A DNA stretch of 64,000 nucleotides from Myxococcota bacterium (GTDB lineage: Bacteria > Myxococcota_A > UBA9160 > UBA6930). The stretch is taken from the NCBI GenBank assembly GCA_028277885.1, contig JANQFK010000076.1, positions 1-64,000 on the forward strand, written 5' to 3'. Position numbers and translations under genes: made by a program. Under the pieces are notes generated by a model. That model did not search any database. It was not told the origin of the DNA and saw only the letters and a program-made list of their open reading frames with translations. Below are positions 42,399 to 49,836 of the stretch, one piece after another (positions within the stretch are counted from its first letter, which is position 1; each line of letters opens with the position of its first letter).

Positions 42399-42592
42399 GC
42401 CCGGCGGCGTGCGCGCGCGCGCCTCCGCAGCGAGACGACGGCCAGGGCGCCCAGCGCGAGCAGCGGTGCGACGTGGACGGGCTCCAGCCAGTGGGCGAGC
42501 CAGCTCGCGCCGGCCGTGCCGTGCCCGGGATGGGCCGAGGCCACGCTGGCGAGGGCGAGTACGGCGAGGAAGACGAGGCTGCGAACGAGCAT
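42395..42592 (-). CDS. Small exported membrane protein with HPGHG motif
   Basis: A 65-residue protein: a signal peptide (residues 1-20, ending ASA), a histidine-containing segment HPGHGTAG directly after cleavage, and one membrane helix (HVAPLLALGALAVVSL) with a basic tail. The HPGHG just after the signal resembles HupE/UreJ-like metal-binding proteins, but the rest of that family is missing. The stop overlaps the ATG of the HCCA isomerase, so the two are translated together. Metal binding is speculative. Confidence 0.6.
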   Translation of the reverse strand: MLVRSLVFLAVLALASVASAHPGHGTAGASWLAHWLEPVHVAPLLALGALAVVSLRRRARARRRA

Positions 42593-42632
42593 GCGGGTCT
42601 CCTGTGTGGGACTGCGGGGGCTCGAGGCGAGG

Positions 42633-43379
42633 CTACCACCCCCCGCCGGTGCGCGCCTCCGCGAGGCGGCGCGCCAGCGCGCCGACGTCGGGCAGGCGCT
42701 CGCAGTCGACCTGCCCCCAGTCGTCGAAGGGGTCGAGGAGCAGCGGGTGGATGCCCGCCGCCCGCGCGCCGACCACGTCGGCGGCGTACAGGTCGCCCAC
42801 GTGGAGGGTGCGCTCGGGCCGGGTGCCCGCGCGCTCGAGGGCGTGGTCGAAGATGCGCCGGTCGGGCTTCTCCCAGCCCACGAGGTGGGAGTCGTGCACG
42901 TCGCTGAAGAAGTCGCGCAGCCCCTGCTCGGCGAGCCCGCGCTCCACGGTGCCGTCGGAGTTGCTCACCACCACGAGCTCGAGGCCGGTCTCCCGCAGCG
43001 CGGCCAGGGCCTCGGGCACGCCGGGCAGCACCCAGCACCAGAGCCGGTGGCTCTCGCCGTGCACGCGCAGCGACGGCGCGAGGGCGGCCACGATCGCGTC
43101 GAGGCCGGCGTCGTCGTGGTCCGCCGCCGCGGCGAGGCCCCGCAGCGCGCCGCGCAGCCAGGTCTGGAAGCCGTCCCGGTCCTCGGTGGAGCGGTCCGCG
43201 AGCCAGCGGGAGAGCGCCGGCCGCGCCGCCGCCTCGGCCCGCCGCAGCTCCTGGGGACCGCAGGCGAGCCCGTGGGACCCGAGCTCCCGCGCGATGCGGT
43301 CGAAGTCCACGGACATCAGCGTGTTCCCCACGTCGAGGAACAGGGTCTCGATGTCCGCCCAGGGGATCGGCGGGGGCAC
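42633..43379 (-). CDS. HAD superfamily hydrolase
   Basis: A 248-residue HAD-type phosphatase-like protein. Motif I is LFLDVGNTL with nucleophile Asp16; the second position, where most members have the acid/base Asp, is a glycine. Motif II is VVSNSDG, motif III GWEKPD, and motif IV HVGDLYAADV. A cap domain lies between. The missing acid/base is seen in several HAD subfamilies and may lower or change activity. The GTG start lies three bases from the stop of the PNPOx-like gene upstream. Confidence 0.85.
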   Translation of the reverse strand: MPPPIPWADIETLFLDVGNTLMSVDFDRIARELGSHGLACGPQELRRAEAAARPALSRWLADRSTEDRDGFQTWLRGALRGLAAAADHDDAGLDAIVAALAPSLRVHGESHRLWCWVLPGVPEALAALRETGLELVVVSNSDGTVERGLAEQGLRDFFSDVHDSHLVGWEKPDRRIFDHALERAGTRPERTLHVGDLYAADVVGARAAGIHPLLLDPFDDWGQVDCERLPDVGALARRLAEARTGGGW

Positions 43380-43382
43380 CGT

Positions 43383-43838
43383 CTAGGAGCCGGCCTCGGA
43401 GAACTGCCGGGCGTAGTCGACGCTGAGCCAGCGCTCGGGCCGCATGCGCACCAGCAGGCTCTCGCCGGCCGCGCGCTCCCCCGCGGTCGCCTCGACGTAG
43501 GCGTCGCCGAGCTCCGCTCCCAGGTAGCGGTGCGCCATGGGCCGCGTGTCGCGCTCGAGGTCCGCGGGCTCCGAGGAGACGATGGGACCCTCGACGGAGA
43601 CGTACTGGTAGGGCGGCGTCTCGGTCTGCACGCACAGGCTGAAGCGCTCGAGCTTCTCGAGGAGCCGGCCCTTGCGGGACAGGCGGTCGGTGATGATGCG
43701 CAGGTCGCCCCCCGGCTCGTAGGCGTACCAGATCGGCACGCTGAGCGGCCCGCGCCCCTCCTCGGCGAGGCTGATGACGCCGACGTGCAGGTCGGCCAGG
43801 AACTCCTCTCGCTGCTTCGTCGTCATGGCCAGGGACAT
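43383..43838 (-). CDS. Pyridoxamine 5'-phosphate oxidase family protein
   Basis: A 151-residue split-barrel FMN/F420-binding protein. TKQREEFLADLHVGVISLAEEGRGPLSVPIWYAY and GGDLRIITDRLSRKGRLLEKLERFSLCVQTE are the core strands that bind flavin phosphate; the latter also fits F420-dependent relatives. Activity is not predictable. Two close ATGs (residues 1 and 5) are possible starts. Followed after three bases by the HAD gene. Confidence 0.8.
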   Translation of the reverse strand: MSLAMTTKQREEFLADLHVGVISLAEEGRGPLSVPIWYAYEPGGDLRIITDRLSRKGRLLEKLERFSLCVQTETPPYQYVSVEGPIVSSEPADLERDTRPMAHRYLGAELGDAYVEATAGERAAGESLLVRMRPERWLSVDYARQFSEAGS

Positions 43839-43877
43839 GCTCGCTCCTCCTCGGCTCGAGACTACGGGATCCGCCGC

Positions 43878-44327
43878 TCAGCGGCCCACGGCGGGGGCGA
43901 GGCCGAGCTCGGCCTCGGTGCAGGCGTCGAGCCGCACCGCGATGGAGGCGCTCGTGTCCTGAAGGAGCCCCACCCAGGCGTCGGCCCAGCCGTAGCGCCG
44001 GCGCAGCAGGGTCCGGATCCGCTCGTGCCCCTCCGCCCCGGGCTCGGGCGTGGCGCGCACGCAGGCGAAGGCCCCGCCGCGCTCGAGGGTGGCGACGGGC
44101 CGCGTGAGCAGCGACCGGTACCAGGCGCGCTCGGGAGTCGCGGCCTCGACCCAGAGCGCGCCGTCGGCCTCGGCGATCCACATGCGCGTCGCCTCGCCCG
44201 CACCGTCGCCAGCGACGGTGTGGAGCACCACCACCTCCTGGGCCTCCAGGGCCACCGCGGTCACCAGGGCGAAGCCGACGACCACGAGCGCCAGCCCGAG
44301 GGCCGGGCGGCGCAGCCGCTCAGGCAT
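43878..44327 (-). CDS. Hypothetical membrane-anchored protein, deazaflavin nitroreductase-like
   Basis: A 149-residue protein with an N-terminal membrane helix (residues 9-28) and a soluble domain. The stretch MWIAEADGALWVEAATPERAWYRSLLTRPVATLERGG resembles split-barrel nitroreductase/DUF385-type proteins that bind F420 or FMN, but catalytic residues are not clear. Two cysteines are present in the soluble part. Its ATG lies within the 3' end of the thioredoxin-like gene (8-base overlap), so the two are coupled. Family assignment is weak. Confidence 0.5.
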   Translation of the reverse strand: MPERLRRPALGLALVVVGFALVTAVALEAQEVVVLHTVAGDGAGEATRMWIAEADGALWVEAATPERAWYRSLLTRPVATLERGGAFACVRATPEPGAEGHERIRTLLRRRYGWADAWVGLLQDTSASIAVRLDACTEAELGLAPAVGR

Positions 44328-44850
44328 GCACCTGGGCCAGCTCCGCGATGCCGCCGAAGTCCGGGTGGTCGCCCACGTGGCGGAAGTGGTGCCGCCAGAG
44401 GATCGCGTCCTCCCGCGCCAGGAACACGCCGGGCATGCGCCAGATGTCGCCGCTGCGCTCGCCGTTGCGGTGCCCCTTGTCGAGGGCACGGCGCCGGGCC
44501 GACCACACACCCGGCACCACGAAGTCGCGCACCCGTCCCCGGCGCACCCCGAAGGCCTCGTAGATGTGGAGCTCCGGGTCCGAGACCGCGCGCACGGCGG
44601 GCCACTGGCGGCGCAGGAAGGCGCGGCCCTCGGTGGGGCTCCCCTGGTAGAAGAGGAGCACGGGGGGATAGCCGGGCGTCTCGCTGGCCGCGCGCAGCTC
44701 GGCGAGGGTCTCCTTGCAGAACCCGCAGCCGAAGTGGCGCAGGAACACCAGCAGCGTGGTCTCGGTGCCGAGCTGGTCGCCCAGGGAGCCGGGCATCAGG
44801 TTCACGCCGCGAACCGGCGCGGCGAGAAGCTCGGAGGGGATCTTGTCCAC
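44320..44850 (-). CDS. AhpC/TSA-like thioredoxin-fold protein
   Basis: A 176-residue thioredoxin-fold protein. LLVFLRHFGCGFCKETLAELR contains the redox pair Cys42 and Cys45 in CGFC, matching the AhpC/TSA antioxidant-enzyme family related to SelL. No signal peptide is present, so it is probably cytoplasmic. It ends DHPDFGGIAELAQVHA. A GTG start is used. It precedes and overlaps the nitroreductase-like gene, and it may reduce small peroxides or protein thiols; no substrate is known. Confidence 0.8.
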   Translation of the reverse strand: MDKIPSELLAAPVRGVNLMPGSLGDQLGTETTLLVFLRHFGCGFCKETLAELRAASETPGYPPVLLFYQGSPTEGRAFLRRQWPAVRAVSDPELHIYEAFGVRRGRVRDFVVPGVWSARRRALDKGHRNGERSGDIWRMPGVFLAREDAILWRHHFRHVGDHPDFGGIAELAQVHA

Positions 44851-44895
44851 GGGCCCCAGCGTAGCTCCGAACGCCCGGGGGTGTCGGGCCGGCGC

Positions 44896-45582
44896 TCAGG
44901 CTCCGGGCAGCCGCTCCGTAACGAGGGCCTCGGCGGGGATGCCCCAGCGGACCAGCCGTTCGTGGTGGCGGACCTGCCACTGGTCCGGCGCCGTGCGCTC
45001 GATGAGCCCGATGGGCCGGCAGCCGCCTACCAGGGCCGGGCGCAGCGCGTACACCAGGCGCCAGCCCGCCATCAGGGCGCGCGACGCCGGCGTGAAGGGC
45101 CGGGTCAGGCTCACCAGCGCGAGCACGCCCCCGGGAGCCAGCACGCGCCGGGCCTCGGCGAGCAGGCGCGTGATGTCCTCCTCGGAGAGCAGGTCGAGCA
45201 CGAAGTTGGAGACGAAGCGATCGACGCTTCCCGCCTCGAGGTCGAGCTCGGGCTTGCCCTCGGTCTGGCGCACCTCCGCCCGGGCGCCGAAGCGCGCGAG
45301 CCGCTCCGCGGCGAGGCCGACCATGGTGGAGCTCGAGTCGAGGCCCAGGTAGCGGGCGTCGGGCCCCAGGTGGCGGTCGAGCAGGCCCTCGGCGAAGCGC
45401 CCCGTGCCGCAGCCGAACTCGAGCACCGAGCGCGCGCTCTCGAAGCTCGCGTGGCGCAGCAGGATGCCCGTGGCGGCGTCCTCGTAGAAGGCCTGGCTGT
45501 CCTGGCGCGCTCCCAGGCGGTCGTAGAAGGCGCGCGCCTCGGCGTGGGAGAGGGTGCGTTCGCCGCTCGACTTCGTGGCCAT
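44896..45582 (-). CDS. Class I SAM-dependent methyltransferase
   Basis: A 228-residue methyltransferase: SVLEFGCGTGRFAEGLLDR (motif I, residues 52-70), YLGLDSSSTMVGLAAERL (motif II acidic loop), and LLAEARRVLAPGGVLALVSL (motif III/IV). The C-terminal part includes VGGCRPIGLIER with a cysteine. The acceptor is unknown; UbiE-like wording suggests a small lipid or quinone-type substrate. ATG start. It stands alone between the GST and thioredoxin-like genes on the same strand. Confidence 0.85.
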   Translation of the reverse strand: MATKSSGERTLSHAEARAFYDRLGARQDSQAFYEDAATGILLRHASFESARSVLEFGCGTGRFAEGLLDRHLGPDARYLGLDSSSTMVGLAAERLARFGARAEVRQTEGKPELDLEAGSVDRFVSNFVLDLLSEEDITRLLAEARRVLAPGGVLALVSLTRPFTPASRALMAGWRLVYALRPALVGGCRPIGLIERTAPDQWQVRHHERLVRWGIPAEALVTERLPGA

Positions 45583-45618
45583 GGCTCGCTCGCGGTGGCA
45601 GGCTGGAACGCGCCCAAT

Positions 45619-46224
45619 CTAACACGGGCCCGCCATGGGAACGAAGCCCGGCTGCGCCTCGACCCGGGCCAGCCAGGCCCGCAGCGCGGGATGGGGCGCG
45701 AGGGAGAAGCCGCCCTCCGGCGCGACGTGGGTGTAGGCGTAGAGCGCGATGTCGGCCACGCCGTAGCGATCCGCCACGAAGAAGGGGTGTGCCGCCAGGT
45801 GCGCGTCCATCACCGCGAGCGCGGCCTCGCCGGCGGTCTTCTTCTCGGCCAGGCGCTCGCGGTGCCAGGGCGTGAGCTCGACGTGCTTCCGCCAGAAGCG
45901 CGACGTCGCGATGTGGGGCTCGTGGCTGTACTGCTCGAAGCCCATCCACTGGAGCACCCGGACCCGGTCGAGGCCGGGGCCGGGCAGGAACGGCGTGCCC
46001 TCGGCGAGGTGGAACAGGATCGCGTTCGACTCCCACAGGCACGAGCCGTCGTCGAGCTCGAGCACCGGGATCTTCCCGTTCGGGTTGCGCGCGAGGAACT
46101 CCGGGGTGCGCGACTCCCCCGCCAGGATGTCGACGGGGACGTACTCGTAGGCGTGGCCGAGCTGCGCGAGCAGCAGGCGCACCTTGTAGCCGTTGCCCGA
46201 GTCGGGGAAGTCGTGGAGCCGCAC
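45619..46224 (-). CDS. Glutathione S-transferase family protein
   Basis: A 201-residue cytosolic GST. The thioredoxin-like N-domain has DFPDSGNGYKVRLLLAQLGHAYEYVPVDI and NPNGKIPVLELDDGSCLWESNAILFHLAEG (cis-Pro loop and the ESxAI glutathione contact). The helical C-domain has the FVADRYGVADIALYAYTHVAPEGG N-capping box. The residue usually activating GSH (Ser/Tyr near 10) is Ser9. A GTG start lies ten bases after the VOC gene, suggesting a VOC-GST pair for detoxification of electrophiles. Confidence 0.9.
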   Translation of the reverse strand: MRLHDFPDSGNGYKVRLLLAQLGHAYEYVPVDILAGESRTPEFLARNPNGKIPVLELDDGSCLWESNAILFHLAEGTPFLPGPGLDRVRVLQWMGFEQYSHEPHIATSRFWRKHVELTPWHRERLAEKKTAGEAALAVMDAHLAAHPFFVADRYGVADIALYAYTHVAPEGGFSLAPHPALRAWLARVEAQPGFVPMAGPC

Positions 46225-46233
46225 CCGGATGGC

Positions 46234-46674
46234 TCAGCCCGCGGGCGCCTTGGCGCCCTCCTCGAGCAGGCCGCGACCGGGCACGTAGTTCACCTCGATG
46301 CGGATGCCGTCGGGATCCTCGAACAGCAGCGAGTAGTAGCCCGGCGCGAACCCGTCCTGCTGCTCCGGCGGGTGCACGATGGTGGCACCCAGCTCCTTCA
46401 GGAACTCGTGGAGCTCGTCCACCTGCTCCCGGCTGCGGGCGCGCAGGCACAGGTGGTGGAGCCCGACGCGTCGCTGGACGAAGCGCTCGCCGCGGTACTC
46501 GGGGTCGGCGGGCGAGATCGCGATGGCGGTGCGGCTCCCGACGCAGTAGAGGAACCCGTCGCCCTTCATCACGGTCTTCATGTCGACGAAGTTCAGGAGC
46601 CTCTCGTAGAAGGGCACCGCACGCTCGAAGTCGCTCACGGTGAGCTGCACGTGGGCCATTCCGTTCAGCTGCAT
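46234..46674 (-). CDS. VOC family protein (glyoxalase/dioxygenase superfamily)
   Basis: A 146-residue VOC protein. MAHVQLTVSDFERAVPFYERLLNF starts the first module with metal ligand His8, and RRVGLHHLCLRARSREQVDELHEFL the second, with a likely His in LHHLCLR and a Glu ligand in IRIEVNYVP. Substrate unknown; lactoylglutathione lyase-like. Its start overlaps the 3' end of the CYTH gene by ten bases, and the GST gene follows, so CYTH-VOC-GST may be one transcript. GAGGAATC precedes the ATG. Confidence 0.85.
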   Translation of the reverse strand: MQLNGMAHVQLTVSDFERAVPFYERLLNFVDMKTVMKGDGFLYCVGSRTAIAISPADPEYRGERFVQRRVGLHHLCLRARSREQVDELHEFLKELGATIVHPPEQQDGFAPGYYSLLFEDPDGIRIEVNYVPGRGLLEEGAKAPAG

Positions 46675-47201
46675 GATTCCTCCTCTCGTCCCTGTCGTTC
46701 CTGGAGGTCGAGGTAGGCGCCCTCCACGAGGCCCTCCCGCGGCACGCCCAGGGCCTCCATCAGCCGCTCGGCCTCGCGGGTCCCCTCGGCGACGGCCTGC
46801 CCGGGCTCGAGCACCACCTCGAGCTCCACGAAGTCGCCGAGGCCCTCCACGCGGTCGAGGTGCACCCGGGTGGCGCCGACGTGCTGCACCTCCCGCGCCT
46901 TGCGCACCACGCCCCGCACCCCGTAGGCGGCGGCCAGGGCCTCGACCAGGAGCTTCGCGTCCGGCGCCGGCGCGACCACGTAGCGCGACTCCTTGGGTCC
47001 CGCCGCGTCGGGGCGCCGGTAGAAGATCACCTCCCCCCGACCGTCGGCCAGGCGGCGCACCTTGAGTCGCCCCTTGGAGCAGGCGAGGAAGGTGTCCTCC
47101 TGCTCCAGGTGCTCGGGCGCCGCGGTGGCGAGGGCGGCCGCCCGGGCGCGCACGGCCTCGAGGTCCCGCACCCGCGCCTTGATCTCGACGTTGCGCCTCA
47201 C
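46665..47201 (-). CDS. CYTH domain protein (class IV adenylate cyclase-like)
   Basis: A 178-residue CYTH triphosphate-tunnel protein. The signature VEIKARV is at residues 5-11, followed by a helix-strand pattern with charged residues pointing into the tunnel: EQEDTFLACSKGRLKVRRLADGRGEVIFYRRP, then YVVAPAPDAKLLVEALAAAYG and ARTRVHLDRVEGLGDFVELEVVL-like stretches. Bacterial members are thiamine-triphosphatases, triphosphatases or class IV cyclases. A GTG start overlaps the stop of the small membrane protein upstream (GTGA). Confidence 0.85.
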   Translation of the reverse strand: MRRNVEIKARVRDLEAVRARAAALATAAPEHLEQEDTFLACSKGRLKVRRLADGRGEVIFYRRPDAAGPKESRYVVAPAPDAKLLVEALAAAYGVRGVVRKAREVQHVGATRVHLDRVEGLGDFVELEVVLEPGQAVAEGTREAERLMEALGVPREGLVEGAYLDLQERQGREEESCS

Positions 47202-47416
47202 GAGCCCGCTCCCGCGGAGCCGGCGACCAGCTCCTGGAGGGCGCCGGTCACGAGCCCCGCGATGGCGAGCACGATGAGCGGGGCCTGGAGCAGCGCCGCG
47301 AAGGCGACGAGGCCCGCCGGCGACAGGCCCAGCGCCTCGACGACCCGCGGCCGCCGCCCGCGCATGAGCTGCACGCTCAGCCAGGCGCCGAACAGCGAGC
47401 TCGCCAGGCACAGCAC
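47198..47416 (-). CDS. Small two-helix membrane protein
   Basis: A 72-residue hydrophobic protein with two membrane helices (about residues 3-20 and 37-60). The GTG at 47416 is the first normal start; the frame stays open upstream with further hydrophobic residues, so a longer protein from a non-standard start within the 3' end of the GrpB gene is possible. The stop overlaps the CYTH start by GTGA, so it is translated just before CYTH. I do not recognise the family. Confidence 0.45.
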   Translation of the reverse strand: MLCLASSLFGAWLSVQLMRGRRPRVVEALGLSPAGLVAFAALLQAPLIVLAIAGLVTGALQELVAGSAGAGS

Positions 47417-47454
47417 GAAGGCGCGGCGGTAGCCGCCGAAGGCGGACGCGGCGA

Positions 47455-48006
47455 TCAGCTCGGACGGATCGATGACGCCTCCCCTCCCCGCGGCCGCGCC
47501 CCGGCCAGCGCCGCGCGCACGAAGGCCGTCTTGCCCTCGGTGTAGGCCTCGCGCTCGGCGCCGTGGAGCGCGGCCAGCCGGCGCTTCAGCCGCTCGTAGG
47601 CCCGCGCCAGCTGGGGCTCGGCGCGCAGCCGGTCGCGGAAGCGCAGGTGGTCGCGCCAGAAGCGCTCGCCCCTCACCACCGCGTGGAGGTGGTGGGTGCG
47701 GGGCTTCGAGACCGGGAGCGCGAAGAAGCGCCGCTCGGGGTGCACCCGCTCGAGCTCCGGCACGTACTCGTAGCCGAGCCGCTCCAGTGCGGGGATCCGC
47801 GCCTCCACGGCCGCCAGGTCCGGCGCACCGAGCATCAGGTCGAGGATCGGCTTCGCCGCGAGCCCGGGCACCGCGGTGCTGCCCACGTGCTCCACCTCCA
47901 CCGGGTGGGACTCGAACACGGCGAGCAGCCGCTCCCGCTCCGCGCCGAAGCGGGCCGGCCAGGCCGGGTCGTGGGGGCGGATCTCGACGCGCCGCCGGGC
48001 CCCCAC
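47455..48006 (-). CDS. GrpB family protein (UPF0157)
   Basis: A 183-residue nucleotidyltransferase-fold protein. RRVEIRPHDPAWPARFGAERERLL, then VEVEHVGSTAVPGLAAKPILDLMLGAP, which has the NTase-like GSTAVPGL and DxM motifs, then SKPRTHHLHAVVRGERFWRDHLRFRD are the family pattern. Function is unproven; some members are fused to dephospho-CoA kinase. The GTG start shares a base with the TAG of the LLM gene (TAGTG), so the two are coupled. Confidence 0.88.
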   Translation of the reverse strand: MGARRRVEIRPHDPAWPARFGAERERLLAVFESHPVEVEHVGSTAVPGLAAKPILDLMLGAPDLAAVEARIPALERLGYEYVPELERVHPERRFFALPVSKPRTHHLHAVVRGERFWRDHLRFRDRLRAEPQLARAYERLKRRLAALHGAEREAYTEGKTAFVRAALAGARPRGGEASSIRPS

Positions 48007-48992
48007 TACACGAACGCCTTCTGGAGCGCCTCGCCCGCCGCCGCCACCGCCTCGGGCCGGTGCCCGTCGGCGGGCAGGTTCACCACGATGCCGTCGAGGC
48101 CGCGCCCGAGGAGCTGCTCGCGCACCTGGGCCGCCACGCCGTCGGGGTCCCCCACCAGCAGCCGGTTGCCGATCATCTCCCGGATCGGCGGCTCGAGCTT
48201 CTCCCAGTCGAGCCCGCGGCGGCGCAGGAAGTCGTCGCGCAGCGCCTCGGCCTTCTCCGGCGTGGGGCCCATCACCAGGGAGCCGAGCCAGCTGGTGCGG
48301 ATCTCGCTGCGGTCCCGGCCGAGCTCGGCGCAGTGCCGATCGAGGGCCTCGAGCTTGCGCGGCAGCTCCGCCGGGGGACAGGTGAGGTTGCTCTCGTCGG
48401 CGTAGCGCGCCGCCAGGCGCAGCGTGCGGCGCTCGCCGTTCCCACCCACCAGGATCGGCGGCCCGCCGCGCTGGAGCGGCGCCGGCGAGTTGATCGCCTG
48501 CTCGACCCGGTAGTGGCTGCCGCGGCGGGTGGGCCGCTCGCAGCGCAGCATCGGACGCAGGATCCCGAGCGCCTCCTCGAGGCGGTCGAGGCGCTCGCGC
48601 AGCGGCGGGAAGTCGAAGCCCAGGCCCACGTGCTCGGGCTCGAACCAGCCGGCGCCGATGCCCAGCAGCGCGCGACCGCCCGAGATCACGTCCAGGGTGG
48701 TGACGATCTTCGCCACGTGGGCGGGGTTGCGATAGGTGTTGCCCGTCACCAGGGTGCCGAGGCGAGCGCTCGAGGTGCGCGCTGCCAGCGCACCGAGCAG
48801 CGTGTAGGACTCCAGCATGCGGTGGTCCGGCGGGCCCAGCGCCGGCAGCTGGTAGAAGTGGTCCATCACCAGCACCGTGTCGAAGCCCGAGTGCTCGGCC
48901 TCGGCTGCGATCACGGCGAGGCGTTCGAAGAGATCCTCGTCGGGGACGCCCGGGAAGTCGAAGTTGGGGATCTGGAGCCCCAGCCGCGTCAT
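48006..48992 (-). CDS. LLM class flavin/F420-dependent oxidoreductase
   Basis: A 328-residue TIM-barrel oxidoreductase of the luciferase-like family. LGLQIPNFDFPG at the N-terminus, DTVLVMDHFYQLPALG, LGTLVTGNTYRNPAHVAKIVTTLDVISGGRALLGIGAGWFEPEH, and PILVGGNGERRTLRLAARYAD are standard; this wording is nearest to the F420-dependent subgroup of actinobacteria. If so, the organism makes or takes up F420; nothing else in the window proves this. Coupled to the GrpB gene by TAGTG overlap. Confidence 0.9.
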   Translation of the reverse strand: MTRLGLQIPNFDFPGVPDEDLFERLAVIAAEAEHSGFDTVLVMDHFYQLPALGPPDHRMLESYTLLGALAARTSSARLGTLVTGNTYRNPAHVAKIVTTLDVISGGRALLGIGAGWFEPEHVGLGFDFPPLRERLDRLEEALGILRPMLRCERPTRRGSHYRVEQAINSPAPLQRGGPPILVGGNGERRTLRLAARYADESNLTCPPAELPRKLEALDRHCAELGRDRSEIRTSWLGSLVMGPTPEKAEALRDDFLRRRGLDWEKLEPPIREMIGNRLLVGDPDGVAAQVREQLLGRGLDGIVVNLPADGHRPEAVAAAGEALQKAFV

Positions 48993-49001
48993 GCCGCGAG
49001 G

Positions 49002-49196
49002 CTAGCGCAGCAGGGCTTCCTCCCGGCCCTGGCGCGCGAGCTCGCCCAGCCTCTCGCGGATCTCCTCGGCGCCGAGCTGCCGCCAGTCCGGCAGCACGCG
49101 GTCGAGGCAGACGCGCAGCACGCGGTCCACGCCCGGCAGGATCCAGTGCAGGCCCGGGCCGAGGACGCGCTGGAAGCAGCCGAGCCGGAACGCCAC
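49002..49196 (-). CDS. Truncated SPFH/stomatin-like fragment
   Basis: A 64-residue frame with a stomatin-like start: AFRLGCFQRVLGPGLHWILPGVDRVLRV. Real SPFH proteins have an N-terminal membrane helix before this and about 200 more residues after it. In another minus-strand frame, from an ATG at 49248, the sequence MSPWLVFALALLLPVRA supplies such a helix, so one frameshift near 49198 would join them. The C-terminal part (WRQLGAEEIRERLGELARQ) does not match the family and the stop follows. It is probably a decayed or divergent short anchor protein; low certainty. Confidence 0.4.
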   Translation of the reverse strand: MAFRLGCFQRVLGPGLHWILPGVDRVLRVCLDRVLPDWRQLGAEEIRERLGELARQGREEALLR

Positions 49197-49335
49197 GAGC
49201 CCGCACCGGCAGCAGCAGCGCGAGCGCGAAGACCAGCCACGGGCTCATGCGCCCGGGAGCGGGCGCCCGCCGGGGAGACTCGACCCGCCTACAGGTTGGC
49301 GCCGCTCCTGCCGATGCATGGCTGGGGAGGGGAGC

Positions 49336-49755
49336 ATGGCTTCGGGAAATCGCGCCCGGGCGGTCGAGATCGAGCTGTGCGCTCTCGGCATGACGCCCGA
49401 GGCGGCGGCGCTGCTCGCCTCGGACCTGGTGATCCGCTACCCGCTCGCCCGCCGCGGCGGCGTGCGGGCCCTGGCACGCCAGGTGGAGCCCCGGGGCCTC
49501 GACCCGGCGAGCGCCGAGGCGGCCGCCGCCATGCTGCTGGCCCTCGAGCTCTACGACGCCGGCCGCAGCTTCGGCGAGGTGCGCGAGGCGCTCCTCGGCG
49601 AGGGAGTCGGCGAGCCCGGCGCCCTCAACGCCGCCCTCGACGCGGCGCGCCTGCACCGCACCCCGCGCGAGCAGCCCGAGGGGTCCGACGACCTGGGCCG
49701 CCTGCTGCTCTGCGCCGCCATCGCGGCGCTCGGCATCGTCCTGCTTCTGATCTGA
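49336..49755 (+). CDS. Tail-anchored hypothetical protein
   Basis: A 139-residue protein, soluble and mostly helical over 120 residues, with a C-terminal hydrophobic helix (LLLCAAIAALGIVLLLI) that would anchor it in the inner membrane with the bulk in the cytoplasm. The first 70 residues (EIELCALGMTPEAAALLASDLVIRYPLARRGGVRALARQV) look like a small helical domain. GGGGAGGGGAG directly before the ATG at 49336 selects this start over an ATG 18 bases upstream. Family not recognised. It ends in a repeat-derived hairpin. Confidence 0.6.
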   Translation: MASGNRARAVEIELCALGMTPEAAALLASDLVIRYPLARRGGVRALARQVEPRGLDPASAEAAAAMLLALELYDAGRSFGEVREALLGEGVGEPGALNAALDAARLHRTPREQPEGSDDLGRLLLCAAIAALGIVLLLI

Positions 49756-49774
49756 CCCGGGACCAACCGGGTCA
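49753..49774 (+). terminator. Hairpin at the stop of the tail-anchored gene
   Basis: TGACCCGG (49753-49760, starting with the stop codon) pairs with CCGGGTCA (49767-49774) across GACCAA. It lies in the first copy of the tandem repeat and likely ends plus-strand transcription. Confidence 0.5.
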
Positions 49775-49816
49775 GGGTCTGATCGGATCCGGGGCCGACC
49801 GGGGCAGGGTCGATCG

Positions 49817-49836
49817 GATCCGGGGCCGACCGGATC
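49817..49836 (-). terminator. Hairpin at the stop of the double-GNAT gene
   Basis: GATCCGG (49817-49823) pairs with CCGGATC (49830-49836) across a six-base loop, with one arm overlapping the stop codon of the minus-strand GNAT gene. It mirrors the hairpin at the other end of the same tandem repeat. Confidence 0.5.
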
